The notes under the pieces: generated by a model
The model's input: only the letters and a program-made list of their open reading frames with translations
Told to the model about the DNA's origin: nothing
Database searches by the model: none
In this document: one piece after another, positions 1 through 13,000 of the stretch
Layout: every line of letters starts with the position of its first letter
Position numbering within the stretch: the stretch's first letter is position 1
Origin: Casuarius casuarius
Taxonomy: Eukaryota; Chordata; Aves; Casuariiformes; Casuariidae
Length of the DNA: 64,000 nucleotides
Reading direction: 5' to 3'
NCBI GenBank assembly: GCA_003342895.1
Contig: PTFA01000020.1
Coordinates: 3,653,437 to 3,717,436 of the forward strand
Translations under genes and position numbers: made by a program

Positions 1-402
1 TCTAGCCTAGGCCGGGTTTGGGATAATTTCTTGGTAGATAAATGAAGTATTCAGTGGGAATTTGTTTTTGAAGCCAGCCATGACATGCTACAATTCAGCC
101 AGTGCTTCATCCTTACCACAGACTTTACATTTTATTTTACACATATTACGGAGCCACAACAGTTATCTGAATCTGTATGATCAAACATAAAGTTAGCTAA
201 GTTTACCCAGTGCTGGGCTTTTCAAGGAATCATGACAGTCAATGTGAAACACTGGCCTGCTTTGAGGTAAGTTTGGGATTTTTACGATGAAATTCAATGT
301 TTGAAGAACTGTCAGCCACCACTGGGCTAACAAGGCTTCCACTACATCTAGGGTGGTTCCCATTGTTTTGGGGAACTTTATGACTGTCAAACCCAGTAAC
401 CC

Positions 403-417
403 GGGGGGGGGGGGGGG
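403..417. repeat. Poly-G run (15 G)
   Basis: An uninterrupted run of 15 G is followed by a purine-rich stretch to about 440. It is a mononucleotide tract prone to length error in sequencing, and the purine run around it could form G-rich structures. Confidence 0.9.
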
Positions 418-1599
418 AGGGGAAGAGAGACAAGAAGGAAAAAAGAAGCTAGTGTAGGAATATTTTATATTCATAAGTACTACTGCTGAGAAGGAAATGA
501 AAGGTATCAGGATATTCAGAATCAGGTAGTTTCTGTTTAGAACAACAGATCAGGCAGAGTTTTGTCTTATCAAAGATCTTTTCTGATTTTTCAGTTTCTC
601 GAGAAAAGTGAAAGAAACTCAAGGGGGAATAAGAAAGACACAAGTGTGTAAAATACATTATTAAACAAGGACAGATGCAAACAGGAAAGCACTGTAGAAG
701 CTCCAGCTCAAACCACCAGTCAGCAGAATCAGTTTCTTCACGTCTGCTACTATTCAGACTCTTCTTTTAAACGTTATATTTCTCTATCTTAGATCATCTG
801 ACATCTATATTATCAGATCAGATACAGAAAACCCTCGTCTCCAACATTATCCCTCCTTCTGGACTTCCAGAAAAATGAAACACTGTGCCCAGAGCTGTTA
901 TTGAATTAGCTGCACTAACATGTTATGTTTAGAAAGAAGTGCTAGGTTTTGATCAGACAACTGATTTTTCTAAGTGGTATAGCTTTGAATCGTGCTGCAC
1001 AAAGCGTGTATATCCAAACAGCCTTCATGTCTTGTAGACGAAACAAGTGAGAGGAGTAATGCCAAAAAAGTTCATCCATACTGGAATGCTGAGAAAGAAA
1101 AGATACTGAAACAAATATACTGGATTCAGAAAAAGATTCTACAACAGCACCAGAAAAGCACTTCCCATCAGTTTCTGAATAAGAGTGAATTAGTATAACA
1201 CACTTTCCAGCCAAATCTGAGAAGAAACAGATACACTGCCTAATGTAATTTTGACTGATCTGGCCTTGTTTTGGCCAACCGTGAGGTCAGAAAGAGGTCA
1301 AGGAGGTCCATCATTGGTGCAGACCCTGAGTTTGGACAGATTTACAGTTTGCCATAGCTGCTGGTATGTAGGTTTGGCACAGTTCAGTCATAAAGTTTCA
1401 TCAGGACTTACAGAGAGATATGCATGGAGAGGTTGTTAAATTCACAGCCTGGATGTTACATTAGAAGAATAGATATCAGTGGGCATGATTCCTAGCTAGA
1501 ACTAGCAGGCAATTATTTTTGTATATGGTATACTCGTATAAGCCAACAAACTTCTCTGCTCAAATAAAAACAGTAGTTTACTTTATCTTTGTAGAGTCT

Positions 1600-1623
1600 G
1601 TTTTTGTTTGTTTGTTTGTTTTT
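1600..1623. repeat. (GTTT)n microsatellite
   Basis: Several tandem GTTT units lie in a T-rich context. It is a short tetranucleotide microsatellite with no associated element that I recognise. Confidence 0.85.
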
Positions 1624-1977
1624 AACAAAACAGTCTGTATTTCAATCATAGAGCAGTTATCCTTGCATAAAAAGGACAGGGATGCTGGAGTGCAGGTAAT
1701 AGCTTTTCAGCTCAGCAGTGGCCAATATGGAAAACTTGCCCAGATGAAAATTATAGGCTCAATAGTTTTCCTAATGCTCCTGTTAGAGATCAGCACATGG
1801 ATAGAAACTGAGGAAAAGACACAGATTGTCTCTGTTGAGAGTGCTAAGAGTACAATCTGCCCACTTGATAATTCATTCTTTCTCATAAATTGCATAAACA
1901 TCTATGGTTTATCCAGCCATTCTGATTTCTTTATCCAGATTTTGAAAACATACTAGGAACGAATTGAACCCCTTGTC

Positions 1978-1992
1978 TTTTTTTTTTTTTTT
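1978..1992. repeat. Poly-T run (15 T)
   Basis: Fifteen consecutive T are followed by CC and a short pyrimidine stretch. It could be the reverse of an old A-tail, but no retrocopy is recognisable beside it. Confidence 0.85.
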
Positions 1993-3507
1993 CCTTTCAC
2001 TGTTAATTACATTAGGTCTTAAGCACTACCCTAATAGAGTTTAATTGTTTGCTTTCTCAGAACATCCTGTCTCTTGGGAGCCAGAGATCTTCCTTGTTAA
2101 AAGTGTTTGTGTGTCTTAAGTAGATGACGGACTTCAGAGGAGCTGGAATTAATGAAATACCCTCATAACAGAGAGGTTATAGATATCCCTGAAACAGTAT
2201 TATTTAAAAGAAGTATTGTGTTTCCAAAGATATTAGATCAGTTGTGCCTCTCCTAGAGTTAGGTGTCGTGTTTTTGTCTATAAATTATGGAAATTGCTTT
2301 CAGGTCTGGAGCTGAAAATAATACCTGGGTGAAATATTCAAGAGAGTGTCTGTACTTGCGTCTCAGCTAGTAATCATGTTTATAAGGCTGTCATTATTGC
2401 TCCTGGTTTGAGCCGTGTTAATATATATGTATATATAGAAAAGTACAACAAAACAAAAGTACAACGCAACATTTTCAAGTCTTGCAAACTAAACTGGCAC
2501 CCCATGCCTTAGTGTTAGGAGAGGGAAAGTGAGCAACGAAAAGACAGCAAAGCTGCTTCTCATTAACTATTGTAAGATGTCAGCAAGATTAAGGTGTCAG
2601 GGTATAGAAAGATGAAGAAGAAAAGAATTACTTAGCAAATAGGCATAAATGAATATAAAATGTGAATAGAGGGTTCTAGCTCCTTCTAAGGGTAAAAATA
2701 GGCCAGTAGACTTTACATTGTGTTATAATCAACCCATCCACTTGATTCTGACCTTCATCCTTATAGGTGAGACTAGTGGGAGCAAAATGTTACCACACAG
2801 CCAATGCTGGGAACTTTCGGAACCATTATTTCTGAAAAGAAATGAATATTCAAAGGGCCCCTTTGACATAATAAGGGTTAAATTCTATATAGAGTTTTGC
2901 AGGCACATGTGAGTGGGGTCTGACTAGGCTCTAAACAAGCCTGAGTTCAGCATGTCTGTGAGCTGATGGGGAGCTATGTGGCAATGCTTAAAAACACTTT
3001 AAAAAAACTGGTGAGAAAAAAGGAGTATTACATTGCAATCTTGCAAATGCAGTTACACAAGGTGGGCAGAACAATAGCTCTGCCAAAAAGTAAATATCTT
3101 ATAGACATATATACATACACAGAAGTCACTTGCCTTCAAATTATTTCACAACTGACTCTTGGAAACCACTTCAAGTACTGACAGCTGATACCAGCTAATT
3201 GCCAGGTACTACCATTTAATACCTGTCACTCTGCCCAGAAGATGTTTAAGCCCAATTACTGAACAATGTTTGCAGCTGTACCTGCTAAGGAGAGAAGGAA
3301 GACACCATTTTGTCTAAAGGACAATTAATTCCAAGCAGAGATCACCATCAGGAAACAGGGTTTTTAGAAAAAATTCAAACAGGCTGGCAACAAGCGGCCT
3401 AGTGGTAATATGACACCAGTTCAGGAAAAAGATTATTATTCTTGTGCAAATGAGACTTAGCATATTACAGACACCATTTTTGACTGGTCTGAGTTTAATT
3501 CACAATG

Positions 3508-3528
3508 GCCACTTATATATATAGTGGC
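3508..3528. repeat. Inverted repeat around a TA core
   Basis: Arms GCCACT (3,508-3,513) and AGTGGC (3,523-3,528) flank a nine-base alternating TA core. Such a site can extrude as a small hairpin. Six-base arms are expected by chance in a window this size, so no function is claimed. Confidence 0.6.
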
Positions 3529-6500
3529 ATTACATGCTTAGAGTGCTGCTTCACAGCCATGAGCACGCATTTTAAAGAAACCTTTGTTTCTGAAATCTAG
3601 AACCGCTTCTTAATGTTGATTTAAATTATGAACCAATTTAGCTAAACTGATGTAAAACCCAATATGATTACTCCTGTTCAAGATATATGCAGATAGGAAA
3701 AGATCTATCTGTCCCTTCAGCAACAGTTTCAGCCCAGAAATTGCGAAGGCAGGTCATACTAGCTTGTGCCCAACCTTGAACAGTAATAATTATATGGGTT
3801 TGAGTCTGACACTAGTAAAAAAGGGTACATACACACTGTCCACAGATGACTCCAAAACACACCTTTTAAAACCGTTAAGACCAATTTAGCTTCCACATAA
3901 TGTTAAAAATGGTATATGACAACATTTTAAACTCAGTGTAAAGTGTTCACACATGCTTTGATAAATCTATACAAAATCTTATGTCTAGTTCTACCACTGC
4001 ATCTGTGGTCAGTGTGATCAGACCCAACCGGCTTTGCATTTAGTGAGGTGTTGTTTGCTGTAGGGCTGCACAAGCATCCTGGCGATTGCACAGAGAAAAA
4101 AAAACTTTTGATTTTGATAGCTAGGTTTGTTGAACTTTGTTACCTACATTCATAAAGGTGTGCTTTTTGCTATGCTTTCATTCATTTATTTATTCGGTTT
4201 AGAAATGTCTCTCCACTTTTCTATTGTATTATAAACTTTCACTCTATTTCCCATCTGCTGTCCTTGAGAGGTCTATTATAAAGCGTTCATCAGTGGGAAA
4301 CATGAGGCTTTTGCCACCGTTTCTCTAAAATTCATCCTGTCAGGCACATGCAAACTGAAATGGGTCAGTTTTCACCAGCCTTGGCATTAAGCCTCTATGT
4401 TCTCCCACGAGCCCTGTTAAATAATTTAAGAGGGGTGGGAGTGGGAAAAAAAATTATGTGACTATTAATTCCAGTTTTCTTGTTCAGATGCCAGTATATC
4501 AAAAATAGATCTCTCTAGGCCAGAGCAGTTTGTCATGTTACCTAGAGTAATACTAGTTTGTGAATTATGTCTGGTCAGTTTAGTGTCTCAGTTTGGTCAC
4601 ATTAATCTCTCTGACCACTGCCTTAATCACTGCACTCTGCCATCTCATTTTTCATCTTACAGAAAGAAGCTGTCTGACTTTCTGTCTGGTGCCTGGCACA
4701 CTGATTGCTCTGCTGACCCTGAGCAGTCAGAGGATCCCAAAGGTCGTACAAGCGGCAGCAGGACCAGCCACAGAGGTACCGTCTCATCAGACTCAACTGT
4801 CTGATCCATTCCTTAAAGGCCATGCAAATAACACAGTAACCCGAGAGGATGTAAGGTATTACATCTGACGTATCTCAGNAGGTTAATAACTCACAGTCTG
4901 TCCTGAGCTGCATGAACACCAAGAAATTATGAATATATAGACAGAACAATATTTTAATTTACTAGAGAATTCTGTATTTAAACATGTGATCTACATCAGC
5001 CACGAGGTACTTTTCTGCGTTCTTATATTGAGTAAATAGCCAAATAAGCACAAATCATTGACTCTGTGCGTATAATCTTTATAAGCCACGTTGCAGATAT
5101 AAGTTTGAAATCCAGTTTTTAATATGCCTGTCCACGCTCTGCTCAGTTGCCTTAGCTGCTCACATGATCTGTAGATTGGGAATTATGATTGGTAATTTCA
5201 GTAAATACCACTGAAAAATAAATCCATAGAAAAGTCTCACAATATGTTTGCAAATGGGATTTGTAGTCCTACCAAAGGATTAGTTTTGACTTTTTTGCTA
5301 GTAGAAACAAACACTTCAATATGCTTATTCTTAAGCTAGTAAGTGTTAAACTTTAGTGAAAATATATTTTAAAAATTTTGAAAATTGCAAGTAGAGGTGA
5401 ATAATTTTTTTATTAAATGCGTATAATTAATACAAACAAATATATATTTCTACTATGAAAAGTGATAATAAGTATGGACTGGAAAAAATTATTTATCTTT
5501 TTCATTTGCCTCTGATTTTTTTAGCTTCCCTAAAAAAAACATTTTTTTTTCCTGAGAAGCTAAACAAAAATTCGCAATTCCCACGAGAAATCAGTCCAAA
5601 TTCATAAATATATTCCTATGACTATGAATTCCCTAAAGCCTTTGAAAATTGCAGAATTGATAAGATTTTGAGACAGAAACTTATTATGGACCAAAAATTG
5701 TAGTTAGTCAACGCTTTCCCAAAGATATGTCACAATTCTGAGAAATGTCAGGATTTATTTTCTCCTTATATGGAAGTGGTAAGTGGTATATCTTAAAAAT
5801 AGAAATATATTTATACTTTGTAGAAGGATGACACTTCAGGACACTGCATGATGAATTAGATATATTCACAGTGCTGGTAAGGGCGCTTCACAATTAAAGC
5901 AGCTCTATCTGAAGAATCTTTACAAGAGGGACTGAAGGAGAGGGAAAGTTGTCCAAAGGGAAGCAGCTGCAAATAGCTTATTTTTTCAAAAACTCCTCTG
6001 TGACCCAGATTCCCACCAAATCAGGGAGTGTGTTAATAATGCAATATAAGCCACTACTGGCTGAAGAGACTGCTACATTGCTCATAATAGGAAAGAAGAA
6101 AATTATACAGGAGCTTAATTCCACTTTCTAGTAAGTGTATTTTAAAACCCAGCATGATTTGTCCTAATAGGGTCTCTCCCAGTGGATAGTGAAATAGATA
6201 CAGAAATAGGAGAGTGAAATACTGAAACAGGAGAGCTAATGTTGCCAAAGAAAATCTTGCTTGCTTGGACATGGCAGAGAGCTTCTGGACATGATGAGCA
6301 GACCTAGGCTATCAGTAAAAGTTGTCTTTCTCCCTATACTGGGCATTGATGTTCCTTTGGGTATGCTAACAGCTTAGCAAAATTCAGTCTATTTCTATGC
6401 GAGGGAATGCCTGAAATGGTTATCAAAAAGAACCAGAANTACAGATTAGGTTCTCCTTTGGGGGGAAGAACTGTGAAAAACTAAGCTGTGAACTGAAACC

Positions 6501-6640
6501 GGTATTTCATTGCCTAAAGGTCAACTGTGTTAAAAATGGTGAGAAATTTGGAGGCAGAACTAAGTTCAAAGGAATAACCCTCCAGACACAGTGTAGCCCA
6601 CCATGGCAGTAAACTTCGAACTGTCCTAAAAGAGCTTTTT

Positions 6641-6685
6641 CCTGGAGTTTTCCTGGAGTTCAAAAAACTCCAGTTTCCTGGAGTT
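6641..6685. repeat. Triplicated CCTGGAGTT with inverted copy
   Basis: CCTGGAGTT occurs at 6,641-6,649, 6,652-6,660 and 6,677-6,685. The inverted form AACTCCAG is at 6,666-6,673, so direct and inverted copies sit within 45 bases. This looks like a small local duplication that can fold. I know of no element with this structure. Confidence 0.7.
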
Positions 6686-7841
6686 ACAAAAGTTTATTTC
6701 CTCAAGGCAAGTTAAAAGCAAGCATTCTGGTGCTGTTCAGACACTTCTGCATTTCTTGTGAAAAGATAAGCCGTAGCTTTAGAGACAGAAATGACAAAGG
6801 GCAGTTCAGGAGTGGAAGACCATTTCAAGCTTTATATCTTTGCTTAGCAGTCAGAGAAAGGAATACCTTCCACCTAAAAGTGGGTAACAATGACCACTGT
6901 GTTAGTGCGCTGCTATATTAAAACCAGAGTGTTGACAGCATGCCAATGACAATAGAAATGTGAGTAAAATAGTGAGGAATAACTCCAGTTATGAAGGGGC
7001 TCTATTTGTCACTGCTTGGGCCATTTGGCTCTGTCAGTGATATACTGGTAGAGAAAATATTGCTGTCGAGACTTGCTGTCAGTGCCCATAACCTCTCTGA
7101 CCAGTGACAGAATAAAAAAGTGGGAAAGTTTCAGGAAATTGCATTATAGCCTACTTTTTTGCTTCAGGGAATTCCTTCAGAGATCAGGTGCACTAGAAAT
7201 AGAAAAATGCTGAGGACAATTCTCCTGAAGGGATCACACAGTCCCAAATTCCAGGCATCCAGTAAACATTTCTGCTATTTGAAAAAAGAAAATTCCTCTC
7301 TTTATATGGATGCCTCATCTTTCAGACACAGCAGTAATCAGTGCCAAAAGCAGGATTATCATGCACAAACGAAGCTTTCCCCTTCACTCACTCAACATAC
7401 TGGGGCTCAAACTGAATGCATACACACATAGCTAGATTACATTACAGGTGCCTGCACTCAATACTCCCAGTTAGTGTTCATTCTGCCTGTGTCAGGCAGA
7501 TTCTCCAGATTTATTGCCAAAATACAAAGAATAAGGGGCCCTCTGAATGGAAGGCTGTGATTGATCAGAACCAAATCTGATTTTACCAAGTTTTGCATTA
7601 AAGAGTAGTTTAAGAATAAAGAAGTATCACACTGAGGTATGCAACCTGGACAGAAAGTAGCTCTCTAAAACCCTGGAACAGCAGCAACTCTCATACTCTG
7701 CCCTAGAGTAATTTCCAAAGAGACTGGATAGTCAGCGAAGTCTGGTTGGCAGCCCTCTTCGTTCTAACTTGTTTCTTTAGGAAATGGATAGAATTTCTCC
7801 CCGCTTAGTATTACTTTTAACAATGTTTTAGTTGTTGAATA

Positions 7842-8993
7842 TTGTCCCAACCATCAAAGCAGACAACACCGGAAAAAATTGCACTCATAGCTGAAGTTGT
7901 AAGAAGGCTGGGGAGAACGTTAGGGCAAGCTATCATTCCAATCCAAGAAGAGCTAGAAACACCATTTATTGATACTCATTATATATCATCCATGCCGGAA
8001 AGAAATGAAGCTTTTGTTTGGTTCAAGTGTCTCAGAGGAGAGGTCCAAATTGTTCCAAAAGAATGACATCCTTTGAAGTAACGATAAGTAAACAAGGGGA
8101 CCCCGTACTTATTGTATAGGGTGGAGAAAGCTACACTGCCCAGGGCCATCATATGGCTGAGTAGTATCCAATAGAATTAAGACAACATTTTGCAAAGCCT
8201 ATCTGAGTTTCATAGACAAAATCTAAAGACTGATTACATATATCTCAGAATTTACTTAGGGGAACAAACATCTCAGGAGAGCAATTGCTGTGTGATTACA
8301 TTAACTACTAGGAGGATAAAAGGAATGTAACAGAGCTACAGAGAGGGCTATCTCACAGTAGTATTTGCAAGAAATCCTACGAAAAAAGAAATGGACCGAA
8401 GGACTAGTAGAAAATGCAAGAGATGTGCTTATGGAGTTAGGTTCATTTTTCAACATAGGTTGAAAATGAAACAGGCAGAGTGTCTATCTTTTCTTTAGAT
8501 TCTCAGATGAAAGATTTAAATGATAACTTGGAGGACAAGAAAGACAGAGTGAGGGTTACTGCTGGGAAGAATGCTGCAGGCTATTGGACATGTTACCAGT
8601 GAAACAGTAGTGCTCCTTNATCTCCAGTTCAACATGCTTAACAGCAGAGAACAAATTGTTCACAAAAGAGAAGCAGTTGATCGATCACGCTNTCTTTCAG
8701 TTAAATACACTGATACTGGTTGGAGTGGCTGGGTAGTAGTTTCTTCAGTAAGCGGTTTGGAAATACCAGAATAGTTTCATTTTTGGTCCCCAAATGCCCT
8801 ACCCCAAATTTAGTCACATTAAGGATCAATGCCAGTAATGTTTTCCTTTATCAGGCTTATGATCCTGAGAGCCCTGCTGAACCCAGATGCAGAAGAATTT
8901 GAAATGGTGTTAGTGCTGGAATTCACACTTCACAAAGAAATACACGTGGTAGACAGACCAAATGCATATAAACTTTGGGNTTTTTTAACTTGA
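7842..8993 (+). pseudogene. Unidentified decayed coding-like region
   Basis: I do not recognise this gene or element. Several open segments on the same strand have a protein-like residue mix but lie in different frames separated by stops. The first runs 7,842-8,066, with a stop just before 7,842 and no ATG at that point. Its residues are mixed acidic, basic and hydrophobic, unlike the K/N/I/F-rich junk translations nearby. A second short segment starts near 8,065 in a shifted frame and has two internal TAG codons. A third runs about 8,367-8,462, a fourth 8,571-8,774, and a fifth is open from 8,823 to a TGA at 8,991-8,993. Frame shifts plus stops in one direction suggest an old pseudogene, transposon or endogenised element. 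Each segment alone is within chance length, so the call rests on composition and common strand. Confidence 0.35.
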
Positions 8994-9183
8994 AAGAAAT
9001 GTATATTAGCAAAAGTTTATACAGCTCTCTCTCTTTTTGTTGCCCAATGAAATCATAATTCTTTGATCAAATTTACAGATTACTCTTTCCAAGAAAGAAA
9101 TAACAGGTTCAAAGAGGGATGTAAGTAGATTTTAAGGATTGCTGGGAGGATGTATTAGAAGTATGTGTGGGCAAGGGACAGTG

Positions 9184-9202
9184 ATGGCTCCTGTGGAGCC
9201 AT
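9184..9202. repeat. Short perfect inverted repeat
   Basis: ATGGCTCC (9,184-9,191) and GGAGCCAT (9,195-9,202) are perfect arms with a three-base loop. It lies between the coding-like segments of the decayed region. Arms of eight are near chance expectation. Confidence 0.6.
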
Positions 9203-9236
9203 GAATCCCATTATGAGTGTGAGCATGGCCTGATAA

Positions 9237-9470
9237 ATGGCAGCCATCTGCACCCTCCTGCTGGCACCTCAGAGGTGCAGGATTCCAGGTGTTTTTGTCT
9301 GTTTATTCCACACTCTCTGTACTTTCACAGTAGTACAGACAACTTGCAGTACAATACTGGATGCTGTAAAAGACCTTCTAGTTAAAGAGGAATTTTCTAA
9401 ACTAAGAGTGGNTCAAGCTTATCTAAGTATTACCAGGATTGATTATGTTACTGGTATCCCAGACAGATAA
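9237..9470 (+). pseudogene. Further coding-like segment, unidentified
   Basis: One frame is open for 77 codons and ends in TAA. The second half, from about 9,340, has a protein-like helical composition (for example DAVKDLLVKEEFSKLR). It lies downstream of and on the same strand as the 7.8-9.0 kb decayed region and may be its continuation. The first part looks less protein-like. Identity is unknown, and the length alone is compatible with chance. Confidence 0.25.
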
Positions 9471-9717
9471 TGCTCTGATTTGTTTAGAAAACCTTTTGAT
9501 GGAGATGCCCAAAAGAGATTATAAATAATAATTAGAACTTTAAAGTAAACTTGTGGTGTCCTTATGTTCTCTTTATCATTAAGAGAGATGATTATTCCTG
9601 GTTTCCAAGGCTGTTCCAATGGTTAGAGTAATGAATGGCAACTACATTTACCTTATGGCATGTGCAAAGAGCTTATATCAAGAAGCATTACTACTAGACT
9701 AGGGTCATCCAGTATTT

Positions 9718-9752
9718 CAAAAAAAACAAAACCGCAAAAAAAACAAAACACG
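9718..9752 (+). repeat. A-rich stretch with interspersed C
   Basis: Runs of A are broken by single C residues. It lies downstream of the decayed coding-like region on the same strand, so it could be the remains of a poly-A tail of a retrocopy. It could equally be an ordinary A-rich low-complexity tract. Confidence 0.5.
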
Positions 9753-9884
9753 CCCCTTCTCACGGGCAATATCCTGTGGCAATATTAGCTGAGTGCCTAA
9801 ACTTATGGTCATACACAAGGACTAGATTTGGCCTGCTTCTGTAAGGCAGCAGGCAGGATGACTGTGACGCTCATGCTATCNGCT

Positions 9885-10010
9885 GAGCTGCTCTAATTGG
9901 CATTGTAATTCCTTTGGGACAAGGCCACCGAAGTAGCCCATGTTTGTACAGCACCTAGCATCNTGATTTGTGCTGAAAGCATACAATACAAATAATATAT
10001 TGCANTGGTA
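9885..10010 (+). mobile_element. Ancient LINE-type 3' tail (CR1/L3-like)
   Basis: The stretch reads like a tail widely dispersed in amniote genomes: a TTTGGGACAAGG phrase, then TGTTTGTACAGCACCTAGCA, then a run ending in an ATACAAATAATA-type terminus. I associate it with old CR1/L3-class LINE or related SINE ends, but the exact family is from memory of the motif, not a search. No open frame remains. Two Ns fall inside it. Confidence 0.55.
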
Positions 10011-10019
10011 ATGACTTCC

Positions 10020-13000
10020 TAACTGAAGGTCTAAGTCAAATATATCAAAAGTAATGAAATGGACTGGAGAATGACCAATATTACTACTCACTATAGATAG
10101 ATCTGAGAGTGCCAAAATGTAAATGGGTACTACTGTTTCTGGAGATAAAAAATTCAAGAACTGCCTATTTTCTATGTTATTCTCACTGGTTGATTCATGT
10201 TGGCTCTATCCATCTGATGACATAAATTGAGTAGTCTTGTCAATTTGTCTTCTTAACAATTCCAGAACAGCTATAACTTTGATATGACAATTGTGATATC
10301 CACTTCCTAGTTTAGCAGTTGTGGCAATGACTCCTAGTAGTTTTCAAGTGTGTTTATTAATTTGATAAAAAAATGCATAAAAGAAGCACACAGAGTTACT
10401 TCTTTGTTTCCTCCTTTCAAAATTGCAACTGGGCCAGTAACTCTTAATACAAAGTTAATTCAGTCAAGATACTTGAGAACCACTTGGCTCTGTTTCTAAA
10501 TTCCTCCCTTTGTCCTTCGCAAAGCTCTTTGAAGTGTTACTCTGCGAGGTGGATGTTGTAATGAGCCTATTTCTAAGAGGATCAAAGTAGCAGAGCTGCC
10601 CAAAGCAGCATCAAAGATACACAACAGAGAGCCCTTTAATGAGCAAGAGGGACATGACTGTGTCTTCCCCAAAATAAAAACCCTAAAACAGGATTTGGAT
10701 TAAATATTTAAAATGGAAAATTATTTTATTTTGTCTGAAACTTGCTAGCAGAAGGAAAAATACCTCACAGAAGAGATTTCTCCAGCTGACTCTGCTAAAA
10801 TTTAATACTGTCATTTGTTCGATGCTTCAGCATCATTTAATGAAGTCCAGGTACCTGGGGCCTAAGTCAAAGGTGGCAGGCGCAGGCAGGATAGAAGCAG
10901 CCCTGCACTCGAGCAGATTCCATTCCCAGGGATATGAAAATAGAAAGCAAACACACGGCAGGAAGCTGTGGCGAACGCTGCAGAGAGAAGACAGCTTGCA
11001 TGAGAAATAGGGGGGAAGGGTGGGAGAAAAAAAAGGAGTGGGAGGCAGGACTGGACATGTAAATTATGGGCCAGGAAATGAATTCCTTATAACATTTCTT
11101 GCCAGAAGCTAAATTCTAGTAAATGTAAGTCGTCTTTTTCCCTTTCTTTCGTCCTTTCCACAGTTCCTCTGAGGGTTAGGGAGGAAGAAGCAGGGACAGG
11201 AAAAGGGTCGATTCAATGTTTACTTACTTGTTGTGTGACTAAAACGCTATATGATCCAGTTTTAACATTAGAAGGCATGTGACCCCATAAAAGTGATAAA
11301 CAGAATAATATCCTGCTTCTCACTACCCACAGCTTTTCAGCTTTCTTTATTTGGCCACAGGGATCTCTCAGTATGTTCTAGGGCTGAAATACCAGAAAAA
11401 AATGTGTTTCTGTTCAGAGGCTGGATGTACTTATTGCACTGCATTCAGTAATGAAATGGGGGGCTCGTTTTGTTTAATTTGATAACTATTTGTACAAATA
11501 TTGGCTCTGCTTAGGTTTGTGTTTGCTTAAGGAATCACCTACTGCATTTGTCAAGGCTGCAGAAATCTATGCCACTGACCTGTGCTTAGCTTGGGGATAA
11601 AATGAGAAGACTTGTGTTTAAGGTTAAACCTGTACGTAGGTTTTTTTCAGAATTGGGGCTTTATCAGAAATGAGCTGACAGAATATTAAAAAACCTTAGT
11701 AGAAGACCTTTGGCTGCTGAGCAAAGTACACTTCTAACTTATGAGAAATCAATGATATGTGATGCAGAGAGCAGAACGACTAATGAAACCGGACACAAAG
11801 TAATTATATAGTACATTAACACGTAATGTGCATTAAGCATGAAAAGCAATCCAGACCTATTATTTTCCTTCCAAACCCGCACAATTTGAGGTCCCATATG
11901 TCCCAGCACATGCAATGCCATGGACAAACAATACCACGTTCCACAAAGAAATGAAGAATTCTGTGTGTAAAACCATTGGGCACCGCTGTAAGAAAGACAT
12001 GCAGACCTTCTCGTTCTTAATGAACTGCAACACTGAATTGATTATGGAAGTTAGTACATACCAAACTTTGTTAAAGGAGTATTTATTATTAAAAATAAAA
12101 TAGTTAGAAATTAGTCTCTTAAATTTATCTACTNGGGAGGTAAGAGGCCTATTATTCAGAAAAAGGTGCTGAGAACCCAGATGTTTCCAATGAAGGTAAC
12201 TGGCTAGAAGGCAGAGTTCCTGATTTCCTTTCTTTATAAGATAAAAATTACAGAGCTGTTTCTAGAGTGCTGTTATATTAAGAAATGTAAATATCCACAA
12301 ATACTTGTATCGTATTGAAATTACTAAAAATCACTAGATCTTCAGTGCTTTTAAAAATTAACTAATTTCCTTTATTTCTATTTCTGTATCAGGATTTGGG
12401 TACCTAACAACAATTTGGGGAAATTTTGGCCATTGTGACTTCACTGACGTATTACATCTTCTGAAGTTGCCTACTGTAAAAATATTATATGTACATGCAC
12501 GTCATAATGCTTACCTTGTGGGTTCACCACTTTTGAATTTCTCAAAAAGATTTGATGCTACCAGTGAATACAGATATTCTTAACCTCCTTGTGCTTCTTT
12601 TATGTTCCCATTTCCTGTTCCTACAGCTTTAACACTAAAATAATGGGTAAAAGAAAGTCTTTACAATTTCAGGGAGATGTGAGATAACACATAAACATAG
12701 GAGCAAATTGAAAAAGGAAATCTAGATTTTGCACTCGCTTGGATTGTTGAAGGCTAGTTTCCACAAAAATTATCAAACATGGCTTTGACTCATAGGAATT
12801 CATGTGCAGAAGAGATGCAAGGCCTACATCCTTCAGCTTTCTTTACATGGTATGAAATATGTGTAATTTAAAGTGACTGTCCAGAGATGACCCATCTCAC
12901 AGTCAGTTCTAGTGTCCATTAATTTAAAAACAAGTGAAAACCCACTTCTCAGAATGACTTATTCTCCGGGTGTTAAATTATTTTTGAGCACCATGATTTC

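Larger units (their letters stand above)
1..7780. other. Unique non-coding DNA, no gene seen
   Basis: This AT-rich stretch has stops in all frames at close to random spacing. I see no splice-bounded coding segment, tRNA or transposon I can name. It holds short simple repeats and small inverted repeats that are listed separately. A phrase at about 4,290-4,430 has the even, motif-rich texture of conserved non-coding DNA, but nothing in the sequence alone proves conservation. It could be intergenic or intronic. Confidence 0.6.

Noticed and set aside
1519..1956. 145-codon open frame
   Set aside because: It reads through a TTTG microsatellite and has no domain or conservation signal. A shorter minus-strand frame overlaps it.
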